Part shown: positions 1 through 11,580 of the stretch, one piece after another | Layout: each line of letters starts with the position of its first letter | How positions within the stretch are numbered: the first letter of the stretch is position 1 | Translations under genes and position numbers: made by a program | From: Litoditis marina | Lineage: Eukaryota > Nematoda > Chromadorea > Rhabditida > Rhabditidae | Direction: 5' to 3' | Length of the DNA: 64,000 nt | Assembly (NCBI GenBank): GCA_964036275.1 | Contig: CAXIWQ010000171.1 | Location: 1 to 64,000, forward strand | Notes under the pieces: model-generated | The model's input: only the letters and a program-made list of their open reading frames with translations | Databases searched by the model: none | Told to the model about the DNA's origin: nothing

Positions 1-1165
1 CAGAAAAAAGTTCATACGGCTATCAAGTCTGTTGCTCCCAGCTACAAAAACCTAATACGACTTTATATTCTGTGGCGCACAGCCACAAAAGACAAATTAA
101 CGCGGTTATTACCTCTTTGCCTTGCAGCTACAGAAAAAAAGTTTATACGGCTATCAAGTCTGTTGCTCCCAGCTACAAAAACCTAATACGACTTTATATT
201 CTGTGGCGCACAGCCACAAAAGACAAATTAACGCGGTTATTGACTCTTTGCCGTGCAGCTACAGAAAAAAGTTTATATGGCTATCAAGTATGTTGCTCCC
301 AGCTAGAAAAACCCAATACAACTATCTATTCTGTGGCACACAGCCACAAAATACGATACAACGCGGTTATCGACTCTTTGCCTTGCAGCTACAGAAAAAA
401 GTTTATACGGCTATCAAGTCTGTTGCTCATGGCTACAAAAACCTAATACGACTTTATATCCTGTGGAGCACAGCCACAAAAGACAAATTAACGCGGTTAT
501 TACCTCTTTGCCTTGCAGCTACAGAAAAAAGTTCATACGGCTATCAAGTCTGTTGCTCCCAGCTACAAAAACCTGATACGACAATCTATTCTGTGGCGCA
601 CAGCCACAAAAGACAAATTAACGCGGTTATTGACTCTTTGCCGTGCAGCTACAGAAAAAAGTTTATATGGCTATCAAGTATGTTGCTCCCAGCTAGAAAA
701 ACCCAATACAACTATCTATTCTGTGGCACACAGCCACAAAATACGATATAACGCGGTTATCGACTCTTTGCCTTGCAGCTACAGAAAAAAGTTCATACGG
801 CTATCAAGTCTGTTGCTCCCAGCTACAAAAACCTAATACGACTTTATATTCTGTGGCGCACAGCCACAAAAGACAAATTAACGCGGTTATTACCTCTTTG
901 CCTTGCAGCTACAGAAAAAAAGTTTATACGGCTATCAAGTCTGTTGCTCCCAGCTACAAAACCTAATACGACTTTATATTCTGTGGCGCACAGCCCCAAA
1001 AGACAAATTAACGCGGTTATTGACTCTTTGCCGTGCAGCTACAGAAAAAAGTTTATACGGCTATCAAGTCTGTTGCTCCCAGCTACAAAAACCTGATACG
1101 ACAATCTATTCTGTGGCACACAGCCACAAAATACGATATAACGCGGTTATCGACTCTTTGCCTTG

Positions 1166-1209
1166 CAGCTACAGAAAAAAGTTCATACGGCTATCAAGTC
1201 TGTTGCTCC
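1166..1209 (+). repeat. Subunit a of the monomer (44 bp)
   Basis: First of three diverged internal repeats. It starts CAGCTACAG, carries the longest A-tract, then ATACGGCTATC and TCTGTTGCTCC. It aligns with subunit b over most of its second half (ATACG-CT-T...TCTGT-GC-C). Confidence 0.85.
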
Positions 1210-1250
1210 CAGCTACAAAAACCTAATACGACTTTATATTCTGTGGCGCA
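1210..1250 (+). repeat. Subunit b of the monomer (41 bp)
   Basis: Second internal repeat. It starts CAGCTACAAAAA, then TAATACGACTTTATA and TCTGTGGCGCA. It is shorter than a and c by 3-4 bp. Its 3' end supplies the left arm and part of the loop of the dyad. Type-specific substitutions are concentrated in its second half. Confidence 0.85.
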
Positions 1251-1258
1251 CAGCCACA
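1242..1258. repeat. Dyad TGTGGC-GCACA-GCCACA at the b/c junction
   Basis: A perfect 6-bp inverted repeat with a 5-nt loop, recurring in most monomers (for example 71-87 and 202-218). Types R and relatives change only the loop, giving TGTGGC-ACACA-GCCACA with the stem intact. Stem-breaking states occur in subsets: CAGCCAGAAAAT in domain-3 X monomers, CACATCCAC and CACAACCAC in Delta blocks, CTGAGGCGC at about 14.75, 15.79 and 16.70 kb. It could form a small hairpin or cruciform or be a protein-binding dyad; function is unknown. Confidence 0.8.
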
Positions 1259-1295
1259 AAAGACAAATTAACGCGGTTATTACCTCTTTGCCTTG
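1251..1295 (+). repeat. Subunit c of the monomer (45 bp)
   Basis: Third and most diverged internal repeat. It starts CAGCCACAAAAGA, then TTAACGCGGTTAT and CTCTTTGCCTTG. The CAG-CACA-An start and the (T/A)ACG core match a and b, giving a 44 + 41 + 45 = 130 bp trimer. Confidence 0.78.
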
Positions 1296-3373
1296 CAGCT
1301 ACAGAAAAAAAGTTTATACGGCTATCAAGTCTGTTGCTCCCAGCTACAAAAACCTAATACGATTTTATATTCTGTGGCGCACAGCCACAAAAGACAAATT
1401 AAGCGGTTATTGACTCTTTATCGTGCAGCTACAGAAAAAAGTTTATATGGCTATCAAGTATGTTGTTCCCAGCTAGAAAAACCCAATACAACTATCTATT
1501 CTGTGGCACACAGCCACAAAATACTATATAACGCGGTTATCGACTCTTTGCCTTGCAGCTACAGAAAAAAGTTTATACGGCTATTAAGTCTGTTGCTCAT
1601 GGCTACAAAAACCTAATACGACTTTATATCCTGTGGCGCACAGCCACAAAAGACAAATTAACGCGGTTATTACCTCTTTGCCTTGCAGCTACAGAAAAAA
1701 GTTCATACGGCTATCAAGTCTGTTGCTCCCAGCTACAAAAACCTGATACGACAATCTATTCTGTGGCGCACAGCCACAAAGACGAATTAACGCGGTTATT
1801 GACATTTTGACTTGCAGCTACAAAAAAAAAATCATACGGCTATCAAGTCTGTTGCTTCCAACTACAAAATCATAATACGACTTTATATTCTGTGGCGCAC
1901 AGCCACAAAATACAAATTAACGCGGTTATTGACTCTTTGCCTTGCAGTTACAGAGAACATTTCATACGGCTATCAAATCTGTTGCTCCCAGCTACAAAAA
2001 CCTAATACGACTTTATATTCTGTGGCGCACAGCCACAAAAGACAAATTAACGCGGTTATTACCTCTTTGCCTTGCAGCTACAGAAAAAAAGTTTATACGG
2101 CTATCAAGTCTGTTGCTCCCAGCTACAAAAACCTAATACGACTTTATATTCTGTGGCGCACAGCCACAAAAGACAAATTAACGCGGTTATTGACTCTTTG
2201 CCGTGCAGCTACAGAAAAAAGTTTATATGGCTATCAAGTATGTTGCTCCCAGCTAGAAAAACCCAATACAACTATCTATTCTGTGGCACACAGCCACAAA
2301 ATACGATACAACGCGGTTATCGACTCTTTGCCTTGCAGCTACAGAAAAAGTTTATACGGCTATCAAGTCTGTTGCTCATGGCTACAAAAACCTAATACGA
2401 CTTTATATCCTGTGGAGCACAGCCACAAAAGACAAATTAACGCGGTTATTACCTCTTTGCCTTGCAGCTACAGAAAAAAGTTCATACGGCTATCAAGTCT
2501 GTTGCTCCCAGCTACAAAAACCTGATACGACAATCTATTCTGTGGCGCACAGCCACAAAAGACAAATTAACGCGGTTATTGACTCTTTGCCGTGCAGCTA
2601 CAGAAAAAAGTTTATATGGCTATCAAGTATGTTGCTCCCAGCTAGAAAAACCCAATACAACTATCTATTCTGTGGCACACAGCCACAAAATACGATATAA
2701 CGCGGTTATCGACTCTTTGCCTTGCAGCTACAGAAAAAAGTTCATACGGCTATCAAGTCTGTTGCTCCCAGCTACAAAAACCTAATACGACTTTATATTC
2801 TGTGGCGCACAGCCACAAAAGACAAATTAACGCGGTTATTACCTCTTTGCCTTGCAGCTACAGAAAAAAAGTTTATACGGCTATCAAGTCTGTTGCTCCC
2901 AGCTACAAAAACCTAATACGACTTTATATTCTGTGGCGCACAGCCCCAAAAGACAAATTAACGCGGTATTGACTCTTTGCCGTGCAGCTACAGAAAAAAG
3001 TTTATATGGCTATCAAGTATGTTGTTCCCAGCTAGAAAAACCCAATACAACTATCTATTCTGTGGCACACAGCCACAAAATACGATATAACGCGGTTATC
3101 GACTCTTTGCCTTGCAGCTACAGAAAAAAGTTTATACGGCTATCAAGTCTGTTGCTCATGGCTACAAAAACCTAATACGACTTTATATCCTGTGGCGCAC
3201 AGCCACAAAAGACAAATTAACGCGGTTATTACCTCTTTGCCTTGCAGCTACAGAAAAAAGTTCATACGGCTATCAAGTCTGTTGCTCCCAGCTACAAAAA
3301 CCTGATACGACAATCTATTCTGTGGCGCACAGCCACAAAGACGAATTAACGCGGTTATTGACATTTTGACTTG

Positions 3374-4151
3374 CAGCTACAGAAAAAATCATACGGCTAT
3401 CAAGTCTGTTGCTTCCAACTACAAAAACATAATACGACTTTATATTCTGTGGCGCACAGCCACAAAATACAAATTAACGCGGTTATTGACTCTTTGCCTT
3501 GCAGTTACAGAGAACATTTCATACGGCTATCAAATATGTTGCTCCCAGCTACAAAAACCTAATACGACTTTATATTCTGTGGCGCACAGCCACAAAAGAC
3601 AAATTAACGCGGTTATTACCTCTTTGCCTTGCAGCTACAGAAAAAAAGTTTATACGGCTATCAAGTCTGTTGCTCCCAGCTACAAAAACCTAATACGACT
3701 TTATATTCTGTGGCGCACAGCCCCAAAAGACAAATTAACGCGGTTATTGACTCTTTGCCGTGCAGCTACAGAAAAAAGTTTATATGGCTATCAAGTATGT
3801 TGTTCCCAGCTAGAAAAACCCAATACAACTATCTATTCTGTGGCACACAGCCACAAAATACGATATAACGCGGTTATCGACTCTTTGCCTTGCAGCTACA
3901 GAAAAAAGTTTATACGGCTATCAAGTCTGTTGCTCATGGCTACAAAAACCTAATACGACTTTATATCCTGTGGCGCACAGCCACAAAAGACAAATTAACG
4001 CGGTTATTACCTCTTTGCCTTGCAGCTACAGAAAAAAGTTCATACGGCTATCAAGTCTGTTGCTCCCAGCTACAAAAACCTGATACGACAATCTATTCTG
4101 TGGCGCACAGCCACAAAGACGAATTAACGCGGTTATTGACATTTTGACTTG
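3374..4151 (+). repeat. Reference 6-monomer unit (778 bp, U-V-Q-R-S-T)
   Basis: Monomer starts are U 3374, V 3502, Q 3632, R 3763, S 3893 and T 4023, with the next U at 4152. Lengths are 128, 130, 131, 130, 130 and 129 bp. The next unit from 4152 repeats the order almost identically, differing mainly in the U poly-A run and single substitutions (for example CAAATATG versus CAAATCTG in V, CCCCAAAAG versus CCACAAAAG in Q). Confidence 0.9.
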
Positions 4152-5061
4152 CAGCTACAGAAAAAAAATCATACGGCTATCAAGTCTGTTGCTTCCAACT
4201 ACAAAAACATAATACGACTTTATATTCTGTGGCGCACAGCCACAAAATACAAATTAACGCGGTTATTGACTCTTTGCCTTGCAGTTACAGAGAACATTTC
4301 ATACGGCTATCAAATCTGTTGCTCCCAGCTACAAAAACCTAATACGACTTTATATTCTGTGGCGCACAGCCACAAAAGACAAATTAACGCGGTTATTACC
4401 TCTTTGCCTTGCAGCTACAGAAAAAAAGTTTATACGGCTATCAAGTCTGTTGCTCCCAGCTACAAAAACCTAATACGACTTTATATTCTGTGGCGCACAG
4501 CCACAAAAGACAAATAAACGCGGTTATTGACTCTTTGCCGTGCAGCTACAGAAAAAAGTTTATATGGCTATCAAGTATGTTGCTCCCAGCTAGAAAAACC
4601 CAATACAACTATCTATTCTGTGGCACACAGCCACAAAATACGATATAACGCGGTTATCGACTCTTTGCCTTGCAGCTACAGAAAAAAGTTTATACGGCTA
4701 TCAAGTCTGTTGCTCATGGCTACAAAAACCTAATACGACTTTATATCCTGTGGCGCACAGCCACAAAAGACAAATTAACGCGGTTATTACCTCTTTGCCT
4801 TGCAGCTACAGAAAAAAGTTCATACGGCTATCAAGTCTGTTGCTCCCAGCTACAAAAACCTGATACGACAATCTATTCTGTGGCGCACAGCCACAAAAGA
4901 CAAATTAACGCGGTTATTACCTCTTTGCCTTGCAGCTACAGAAAAAAGTTCATACGGCTATCAAGTCTGTTGCTCCAGCTACAAAAACCTAATACGACTT
5001 TATATTCTGTGGCGCACAGCCACAAAAGACAAATTAACGCGGTTATTGACTCTTTGCCGTG

Positions 5062-5581
5062 CAGCTACAGGAAAAAGGTTATACGGCTACCAAGTATGTT
5101 GCTCCCAGCTACAAAAACCTAATACGACTATCTATTCTGTGGCGCACAGCCACAAAATACGAATTGACGCGGTTATCGACTCTTTGCCTTGCAGCTACAG
5201 AGAACAGTTCATACGGCTATCAAATCTGTTGCTCCCAGCTACAAAAACCTAATACGACAATCTATTCTGTGGCGCACAGCCACAAAATACAAATTATCGC
5301 GGTTATCGACTTGTTGGCTTGCAGCTACAGAGAAAAGTTCATACGGCTATCAAGTCTGTTGCTCCCAGCTACAAAAACCTAATACGACTATATATTCTGT
5401 GGCGCACAGCCACAAAAGACAAATTAACGCGGTTATTACTTCTTTGCCTTGCAGCTACAGAAAAAAGTTCATACGGCCATCAAGTATGTTGCTCCCAGCT
5501 ACAAAAACCTAATACGACTTTATATTCTGTGGCGCACAGCCACAAAAGACAAATTAACGCGGTTATTGACTCTTTGCCGTG
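5062..5581 (+). repeat. Reference 4-monomer unit (520 bp, W-X-Y-Z)
   Basis: Starts are W 5062, X 5192, Y 5322 and Z 5452, with the next W at 5582. Every monomer is exactly 130 bp. The units at 7010-7529 and 5062-5581 look nearly identical, indicating recent amplification or continuing homogenisation. Confidence 0.9.
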
Positions 5582-8048
5582 CAGCTACAGGAAAAAGGTT
5601 ATACGGCTACCAAGTATGTTGCTCCCAGCTACAAAAACCTAATACGACTATCTATTCTGTGGCGCACAGCCACAAAATACGAATTGACGCGGTTATCGAC
5701 TCTTTGCCTTGCAGCTACAGAGAACAGTTCATACGGCTATCAAATCTGTTGCTCCCAGCTACAAAAACCTAATACGACAATCTATTCTGTGGCGCACAGC
5801 CACAAAATACAAATTATCGCGGTTATCGACTTGTTGGCTTGCAGCTACAGAGAAAAGTTCATACGGCTATCAAGTCTGTTGCTCCAGCTACAAAAACCTA
5901 ATACGACTATATATTCTGTGGCGCACAGCCACAAAAGACGAATTAACGCGGTTATTGACTCTTTGCCTCGCAGTTACAGAGAACATTTCATACGGCTATC
6001 AAATCTGTTGCTCCCAGCTACAAAAACCTAATACGACAATATATTCTGTGGCGCACAGCCACAAAGACGAATTAACGCGGTTATTGACATTTTGACTTGC
6101 AGCTACAAAAAAAAATCATACGGCTATCAAGTCTGTTGCTTCCAACTACAAAAACATAATACGACTTTATATTCTGTGGCGCACAGCCACAAAATACAAA
6201 TTAACGCGGTTATTGACTCTTTGCCGTTGCAGCTACAGGAAAAAGGTTATACGGCTATCAAGTATGTTGCTCCCAGCTACAAAAACCTGATACGACAATC
6301 TATTCTGTGGCGCATAGCCACAAAAGACAAATTAACGCGGTTATTACCTCTTTGCCTTGCAGCTACAGAAAAAAGTTCATACGGCTATCAAGTCTGTTGC
6401 TCCCAGCTACAAAAACCTAATACGACTTTATATTCTGTGGCGCACAGCCACAAAAGACAAATTAACGCGGTTATTGACTCTTTGCCGTGCAGCTACAGGA
6501 AAAAGGTTATACGGCTATCAAGTATGTTGCTCCCAGCTACAAAAACCTGATACGACTATCTATTCTGTGGCGCACAGCCACAAAATACGAATTAACGCGG
6601 TTATCGACTCTTTGCCTTGCAGCTACAGAGAACAGTTCATACGGCTATCAAATCTGTTGCTCCCAGCTACAAAAACCTAATACGACAATCTATTCTGTGG
6701 CGCACAGCCACAAAACACGAAATATCGCGGTTATCGACTTGTTGGCTTGCAGCTACAGAGAAAAGTTCATACGGCTATCAAGTCTGTTGCTCCCAGCTAC
6801 AAAAACCTGATACGACAATCTATTCTGTGGCGCACAGCCACAAAAGACAAATTAACGCGGTTATTACTTCTTTGCCTTGCAGCTACAGAAAAAAGTTCAT
6901 ACGGCCATCAAGTATGTTGCTCCCAGCTACAAAAACCTAATACGACTTTATATTCTGTGGCGCACAGCCACAAAAGACAAATTAACGCGGTTATTGACTC
7001 TTTGCCGTGCAGCTACAGGAAAAAGGTTATACGGCTACCAAGTATGTTGCTCCCAGCTACAAAAACCTAATACGACTATCTATTCTGTGGCGCACAGCCA
7101 CAAAATACGAATTGACGCGGTTATCGACTCTTTGCCTTGCAGCTACAGAGAACAGTTCATACGGCTATCAAATCTGTTGCTCCCAGCTACAAAAACCTAA
7201 TACGACAATCTATTCTGTGGCGCACAGCCACAAAATACAAATTATCGCGGTTATCGACTTGTTGGCTTGCAGCTACAGAGAAAAGTTCATACGGCTATCA
7301 AGTCTGTTGCTCCCAGCTACAAAAACCTAATACGACTATATATTCTGTGGCGCACAGCCACAAAAGACAAATTAACGCGGTTATTACTTCTTTGCCTTGC
7401 AGCTACAGAAAAAAGTTCATACGGCCATCAAGTATGTTGCTCCCAGCTACAAAAACCTAATACGACTTTATATTCTGTGGCGCACAGCCACAAAAGACAA
7501 ATTAACGCGGTTATTGACTCTTTGCCGTGCAGCTACAGGAAAAAGGTTATACGGCTACCAAGTATGTTGCTCCCAGCTACAAAAACCTAATACGACTATC
7601 TATTCTGTGGCGCACAGCCACAAAATACGAATTGACGCGGTTATCGACTCTTTGCCTTGCAGCTACAGAGAACAGTTCATACGGCTATCAAATCTGTTGC
7701 TCCCAGCTACAAAAACCTAATACGACAATCTATTCTGTGGCGCACAGCCACAAAATACAAATTATCGCGGTTATCGACTTGTTGGCTTGCAGCTACAGAG
7801 AAAAGTTCATACGGCTATCAAGTCTGTTGCTCCCAGCTACAAAAACCTAATACGACTATATATTCTGTGGCGCACAGCCACAAAAGACGAATTAACGCGG
7901 TTATTGACTCTTTGCCTCGCAGTTACAGAGAACATTTCATACGGCTATCAAATCTGTTGCTCCCAGCTACAAAAACCTAATACGACAATATATTCTGTGG
8001 CGCACAGCCACAAAGACGAATTAACGCGGTTATTGACATTTTGACTTG
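5062..8048 (+). repeat. Domain 1b: 4-monomer (520-bp) higher-order repeat region
   Basis: Four types recur as W-X-Y-Z. Tags are: W, CTACAGGAAAAAGGTTATACGG with CTACCAAGTATG and GAATTGACGCGG; X, GAGAACAGTTCAT, CAAATCTG, AATTATCGCGG and GACTTGTTGGC; Y, GAGAAAAGTTCAT, often with TTACTTCTTTG; Z, ACGGCCATCAAGTATG and TTGACTCTTTGCCGTGCAGC. W copies start at 5062, 5582, 6490, 7010 and 7530. Two excursions end in a transition monomer plus a U monomer (U at 6100 and 8049), so the 4-mer and 6-mer families are physically interleaved. Confidence 0.87.
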
Positions 8049-9110
8049 CAGCTACAAAAAAAAATCATACGGCTATCAAGTCTGTTGCTTCCAACTACAA
8101 AAACATAATACGACTTTATATTCTGTGGCGCACAGCCACAAAATACAAATTAACGCGGTTATTGACTCTTTGCCTTGCAGTTACAGAGAACATTTCATAC
8201 GGCTATCAAATCTGTTGCTCCCAGCTACAAAAACCTAATACGACTTTATATTCTGTGGCGCACAGCCACAAAAGACAAATTAACGCGGTTATTACCTCTT
8301 TGCCTTGCAGCTACAGAAAAAAAAAGTTATACGGCTATCAAGTCTGTTGCTCCCAGCTACAAAACCTAATACGACTTTATATTCTGTGGCGCACAGCCAC
8401 AAAAGACAAATTAACGCGGTTATTGACTCTTTGCCGTGCAGCTACAGAAAAAAGTTTATATGGCTATCAAGTATGTTGCTCCCAGCTAGAAAAACCCAAT
8501 ACAACTATCTATTCTGTGGCACACAGCCACAAAATACGATATAACGCGGTTATCGACTCTTTGCCTTGCAGCTACAGAAAAAAGTTTATACGGCTATCAA
8601 GTCTGTTGCTCATGGCTACAAAAACCTAATACGACTTTATATCCTGTGGCGCACAGCCACAAAAGACAAATTAACGCGGTTATTACCTCTTTGCCTTGCA
8701 GCTACAGAAAAAAGTTCATACGGCTATCAAGTCTGTTGCTCCCAGCTACAAAAACCTAATACGACTTTATATTCTGTGGCGCACAGCCACAAAAGACAAA
8801 TTAACGCGGTTATTGACTCTTTGCCGTGCAGCTACAGGAAAAAGGTTATACGGCTATCAAGTATGTTGCTCCCAGCTACAAAAACCTGATACGACTATCT
8901 ATTCTGTGGCGCACAGCCACAAAGACAAATTAACGCGGTTATCGACTCTTTGCCTTGCAGCTACAGAGAACAGTTCATACGGCTATCAAATCTGTCGCTC
9001 CCAGCTACAAAAACCTAATACGACAATCTATTCTGTGGCGCACAGCCACAAAAGACAAATTAACGCGGTTATTACCTCTTTGCCTTGCAGCTACAGAAAA
9101 AAGTTCATAC
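6320..9110 (+). repeat. Segment duplication 1, copy a (~2.8 kb)
   Basis: Corresponds to 9308-11580. The offset is 2,988 bp up to about 7010 and then 2,467-2,469 bp from 7530 onward, because this copy has one more 520-bp W-X-Y-Z unit than copy b. Shared landmarks include the U boundary (8035 and 10502) and the Q-R-S run that follows. Confidence 0.75.
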
Positions 9111-9307
9111 GGCTATCAAATCTGTCGCTCCCAGCTACAAAAACTTAATACGACAATCTATTCTGTGGCGCACAGCCACAAAACACGAAATATCGCGGTT
9201 ATCGACTTGTTGGCTTGCAGCTACAGAGAAAAGTTCATACGGCTATCAAGTCTGTTGCTCCCAGCTACAAAAACCTAATACGACTTTATATTCTGTGGCG
9301 CACAGCC

Positions 9308-11580
9308 ACAAAAGACAAATTAACGCGGTTATTACCTCTTTGCCTTGCAGCTACAGAAAAAAGTTCATACGGCTATCAAGTCTGTTGCTCCCAGCTACAA
9401 AAACCTAATACGACTTTATATTCTGTGGCGCACAGCCACAAAAGACAAATTAACGCGGTTATTGACTCTTTGCCGTGCAGCTACAGGAAAAAGGTTATAC
9501 GGCTATCAAGTATGTTGCTCCCAGCTACAAAAACCTGATACGACTATCTATTCTGTGGCGCACAGCCACAAAATACGAATTAACGCGGTTATCGACTCTT
9601 TGCCTTGCAGCTACAGAGAACAGTTCATACGGCTATCAAATCTGTTGCTCCCAGCTACAAAAACCTAATACGACAATCTATTCTGTGGCGCACAGCCACA
9701 AAACACGAAATATCGCGGTTATCGACTTGTTGGCTTGCAGCTACAGAGAAAAGTTCATACGGCTATCAAGTCTGTTGCTCCCAGCTACAAAAACCTGATA
9801 CGACAATCTATTCTGTGGCGCACAGCCACAAAAGACAAATTAACGCGGTTATTACTTCTTTGCCTTGCAGCTACAGAAAAAAGTTCATACGGCCATCAAG
9901 TATGTTGCTCCCAGCTACAAAACCTAATACGACTTTATATTCTGTGGCGCACAGCCACAAAAGACAAATTAACGCGGTTATTGACTCTTTGCCGTGCAGC
10001 TACAGGAAAAAGGTTATACGGCTACCAAGTATGTTGCTCCCAGCTACAAAAACCTAATACGACTATCTATTCTGTGGCGCACAGCCACAAAATACGAATT
10101 GACGCGGTTATCGACTCTTTGCCTTGCAGCTACAGAGAACAGTTCATACGGCTATCAAATCTGTTGCTCCCAGCTACAAAAACCTAATACGACAATCTAT
10201 TCTGTGGCGCACAGCCACAAAATACAAATTATCGCGGTTATCGACTTGTTGGCTTGCAGCTACAGAGAAAAGTTCATACGGCTATCAAGTCTGTTGCTCC
10301 CAGCTACAAAAACCTAATACGACTATATATTCTGTGGCGCACAGCCACAAAAGACGAATTAACGCGGTTATTGACTCTTTGCCTCGCAGTTACAGAGAAC
10401 ATTTCATACGGCTATCAAATCTGTTGCTCCCAGCTACAAAAACCTAATACGACAATATATTCTGTGGCGCACAGCCACAAAGACGAATTAACGCGGTTAT
10501 TGACATTTTGACTTGCAGCTACAAAAAAAAATCATACGGCTATCAAGTCTGTTGCTTCCAACTACAAAAACATAATACGACTTTATATTCTGTGGCGCAC
10601 AGCCACAAAATACAAATTAACGCGGTTATTGACTCTTTGCCTTGCAGTTACAGAGAACATTTCATACGGCTATCAAATCTGTTGCTCCCAGCTACAAAAA
10701 CCTAATACGACTTTATATTCTGTGGCGCACAGCCACAAAAGACAAATTAACGCGGTTATTACCTCTTTGCCTTGCAGCTACAGAAAAAAAAGTTTATACG
10801 GCTATCAAGTCTGTTGCTCCCAGCTACAAAAACCTAATACGACTTTATATTCTGTGGCGCACAGCCACAAAAGACAAATTAACGCGGTTATTGACTCTTT
10901 GCCGTGCAGCTACAGAAAAAAGTTTATATGGCTATCAAGTATGTTGCTCCCAGCTAGAAAAACCCAATACAACTATCTATTCTGTGGCACACAGCCACAA
11001 AATACGATATAACGCGGTTATCGACTCTTTGCCTTGCAGCTACAGAAAAAAGTTTATACGGCTATCAAGTCTGTTGCTCATGGCTACAAAAACCTAATAC
11101 GACTTTATATCCTGTGGCGCACAGCCACAAAAGACAAATTAACGCGGTTATTACCTCTTTGCCTTGCAGCTACAGAAAAAAGTTCATACGGCTATCAAGT
11201 CTGTTGCTCCCAGCTACAAAAACCTAATACGACTTTATATTCTGTGGCGCACAGCCACAAAAGACAAATTAACGCGGTTATTGACTCTTTGCCGTGCAGC
11301 TACAGGAAAAAGGTTATACGGCTATCAAGTATGTTGCTCCCAGCTACAAAAACCTGATACGACTATCTATTCTGTGGCGCACAGCCACAAAAGACAAATT
11401 AACGCGGTTATCGACTCTTTGCCTTGCAGCTACAGAGAACAGTTCATACGGCTATCAAATCTGTCGCTCCCAGCTACAAAAACCTAATACGACAATCTAT
11501 TCTGTGGCGCACAGCCACAAAAGACAAATTAACGCGGTTATTACCTCTTTGCCTTGCAGCTACAGAAAAAAGTTCATACG
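9308..11580 (+). repeat. Segment duplication 1, copy b (~2.3 kb)
   Basis: Near-copy of 6320-9110 minus one W-X-Y-Z unit. It follows copy a almost directly, so this is a tandem duplication at the 18-23 monomer scale. It carries a private 1-bp A-run contraction at about 9920 (CTACAAAACCT). Confidence 0.75.

Larger units (their letters stand above)
1166..1295 (+). repeat. Reference 130-bp monomer (type P)
   Basis: This copy has the commonest state at most variable sites and is used as the reference. It opens with CAGCTACAGAAAAAAG and ends with CTCTTTGCCTTG, immediately before the next CAGCTACAG at 1296. Variable sites that separate types are: the A-run length after CTACAG; TTCAT versus TTTAT; ACGGCTATCAAG with GTCTG, GTATG or AATCTG; CTAATACGACTTTA versus CTGATACGACAATC; GACAAA, TACGAA or TACAAA after the dyad; and TTACCTC, TTGACTC or TCGACTT near the end. 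Its plus strand is C-rich over G (33 versus 21). Confidence 0.95.
1..5061 (+). repeat. Domain 1a: 6-monomer higher-order repeat region
   Basis: Six monomer types recur in the order U-V-Q-R-S-T, giving a period near 780 bp. Tags are: U, CTTCCAACTAC then CATAATACG; V, GAGAACATTTCAT with CAAATCTG; Q, an extra A before GTTTATACGG; R, GTTTATATGG, GCTAGAAAAACCC and TGTGGCACAC; S, GTTGCTCATGGCTAC with ATATCCTG; T, CTGATACGACAATC ending TGACATTTTGACTTG. The order is not perfect: before 1815, and between 2465 and 3373, U-V is replaced by P-like or hybrid monomers, giving a 12-monomer spacing (1,559 bp) between the U copies at 1815 and 3374. From about 4803 the block passes into the W-X-Y-Z family. Confidence 0.85.

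Noticed and set aside
5120..5136. Functional phage T7 promoters
   Set aside because: The match stops before the initiation region (TATAGGG is absent), there is no phage gene nearby, and the site lies inside a repeat monomer.
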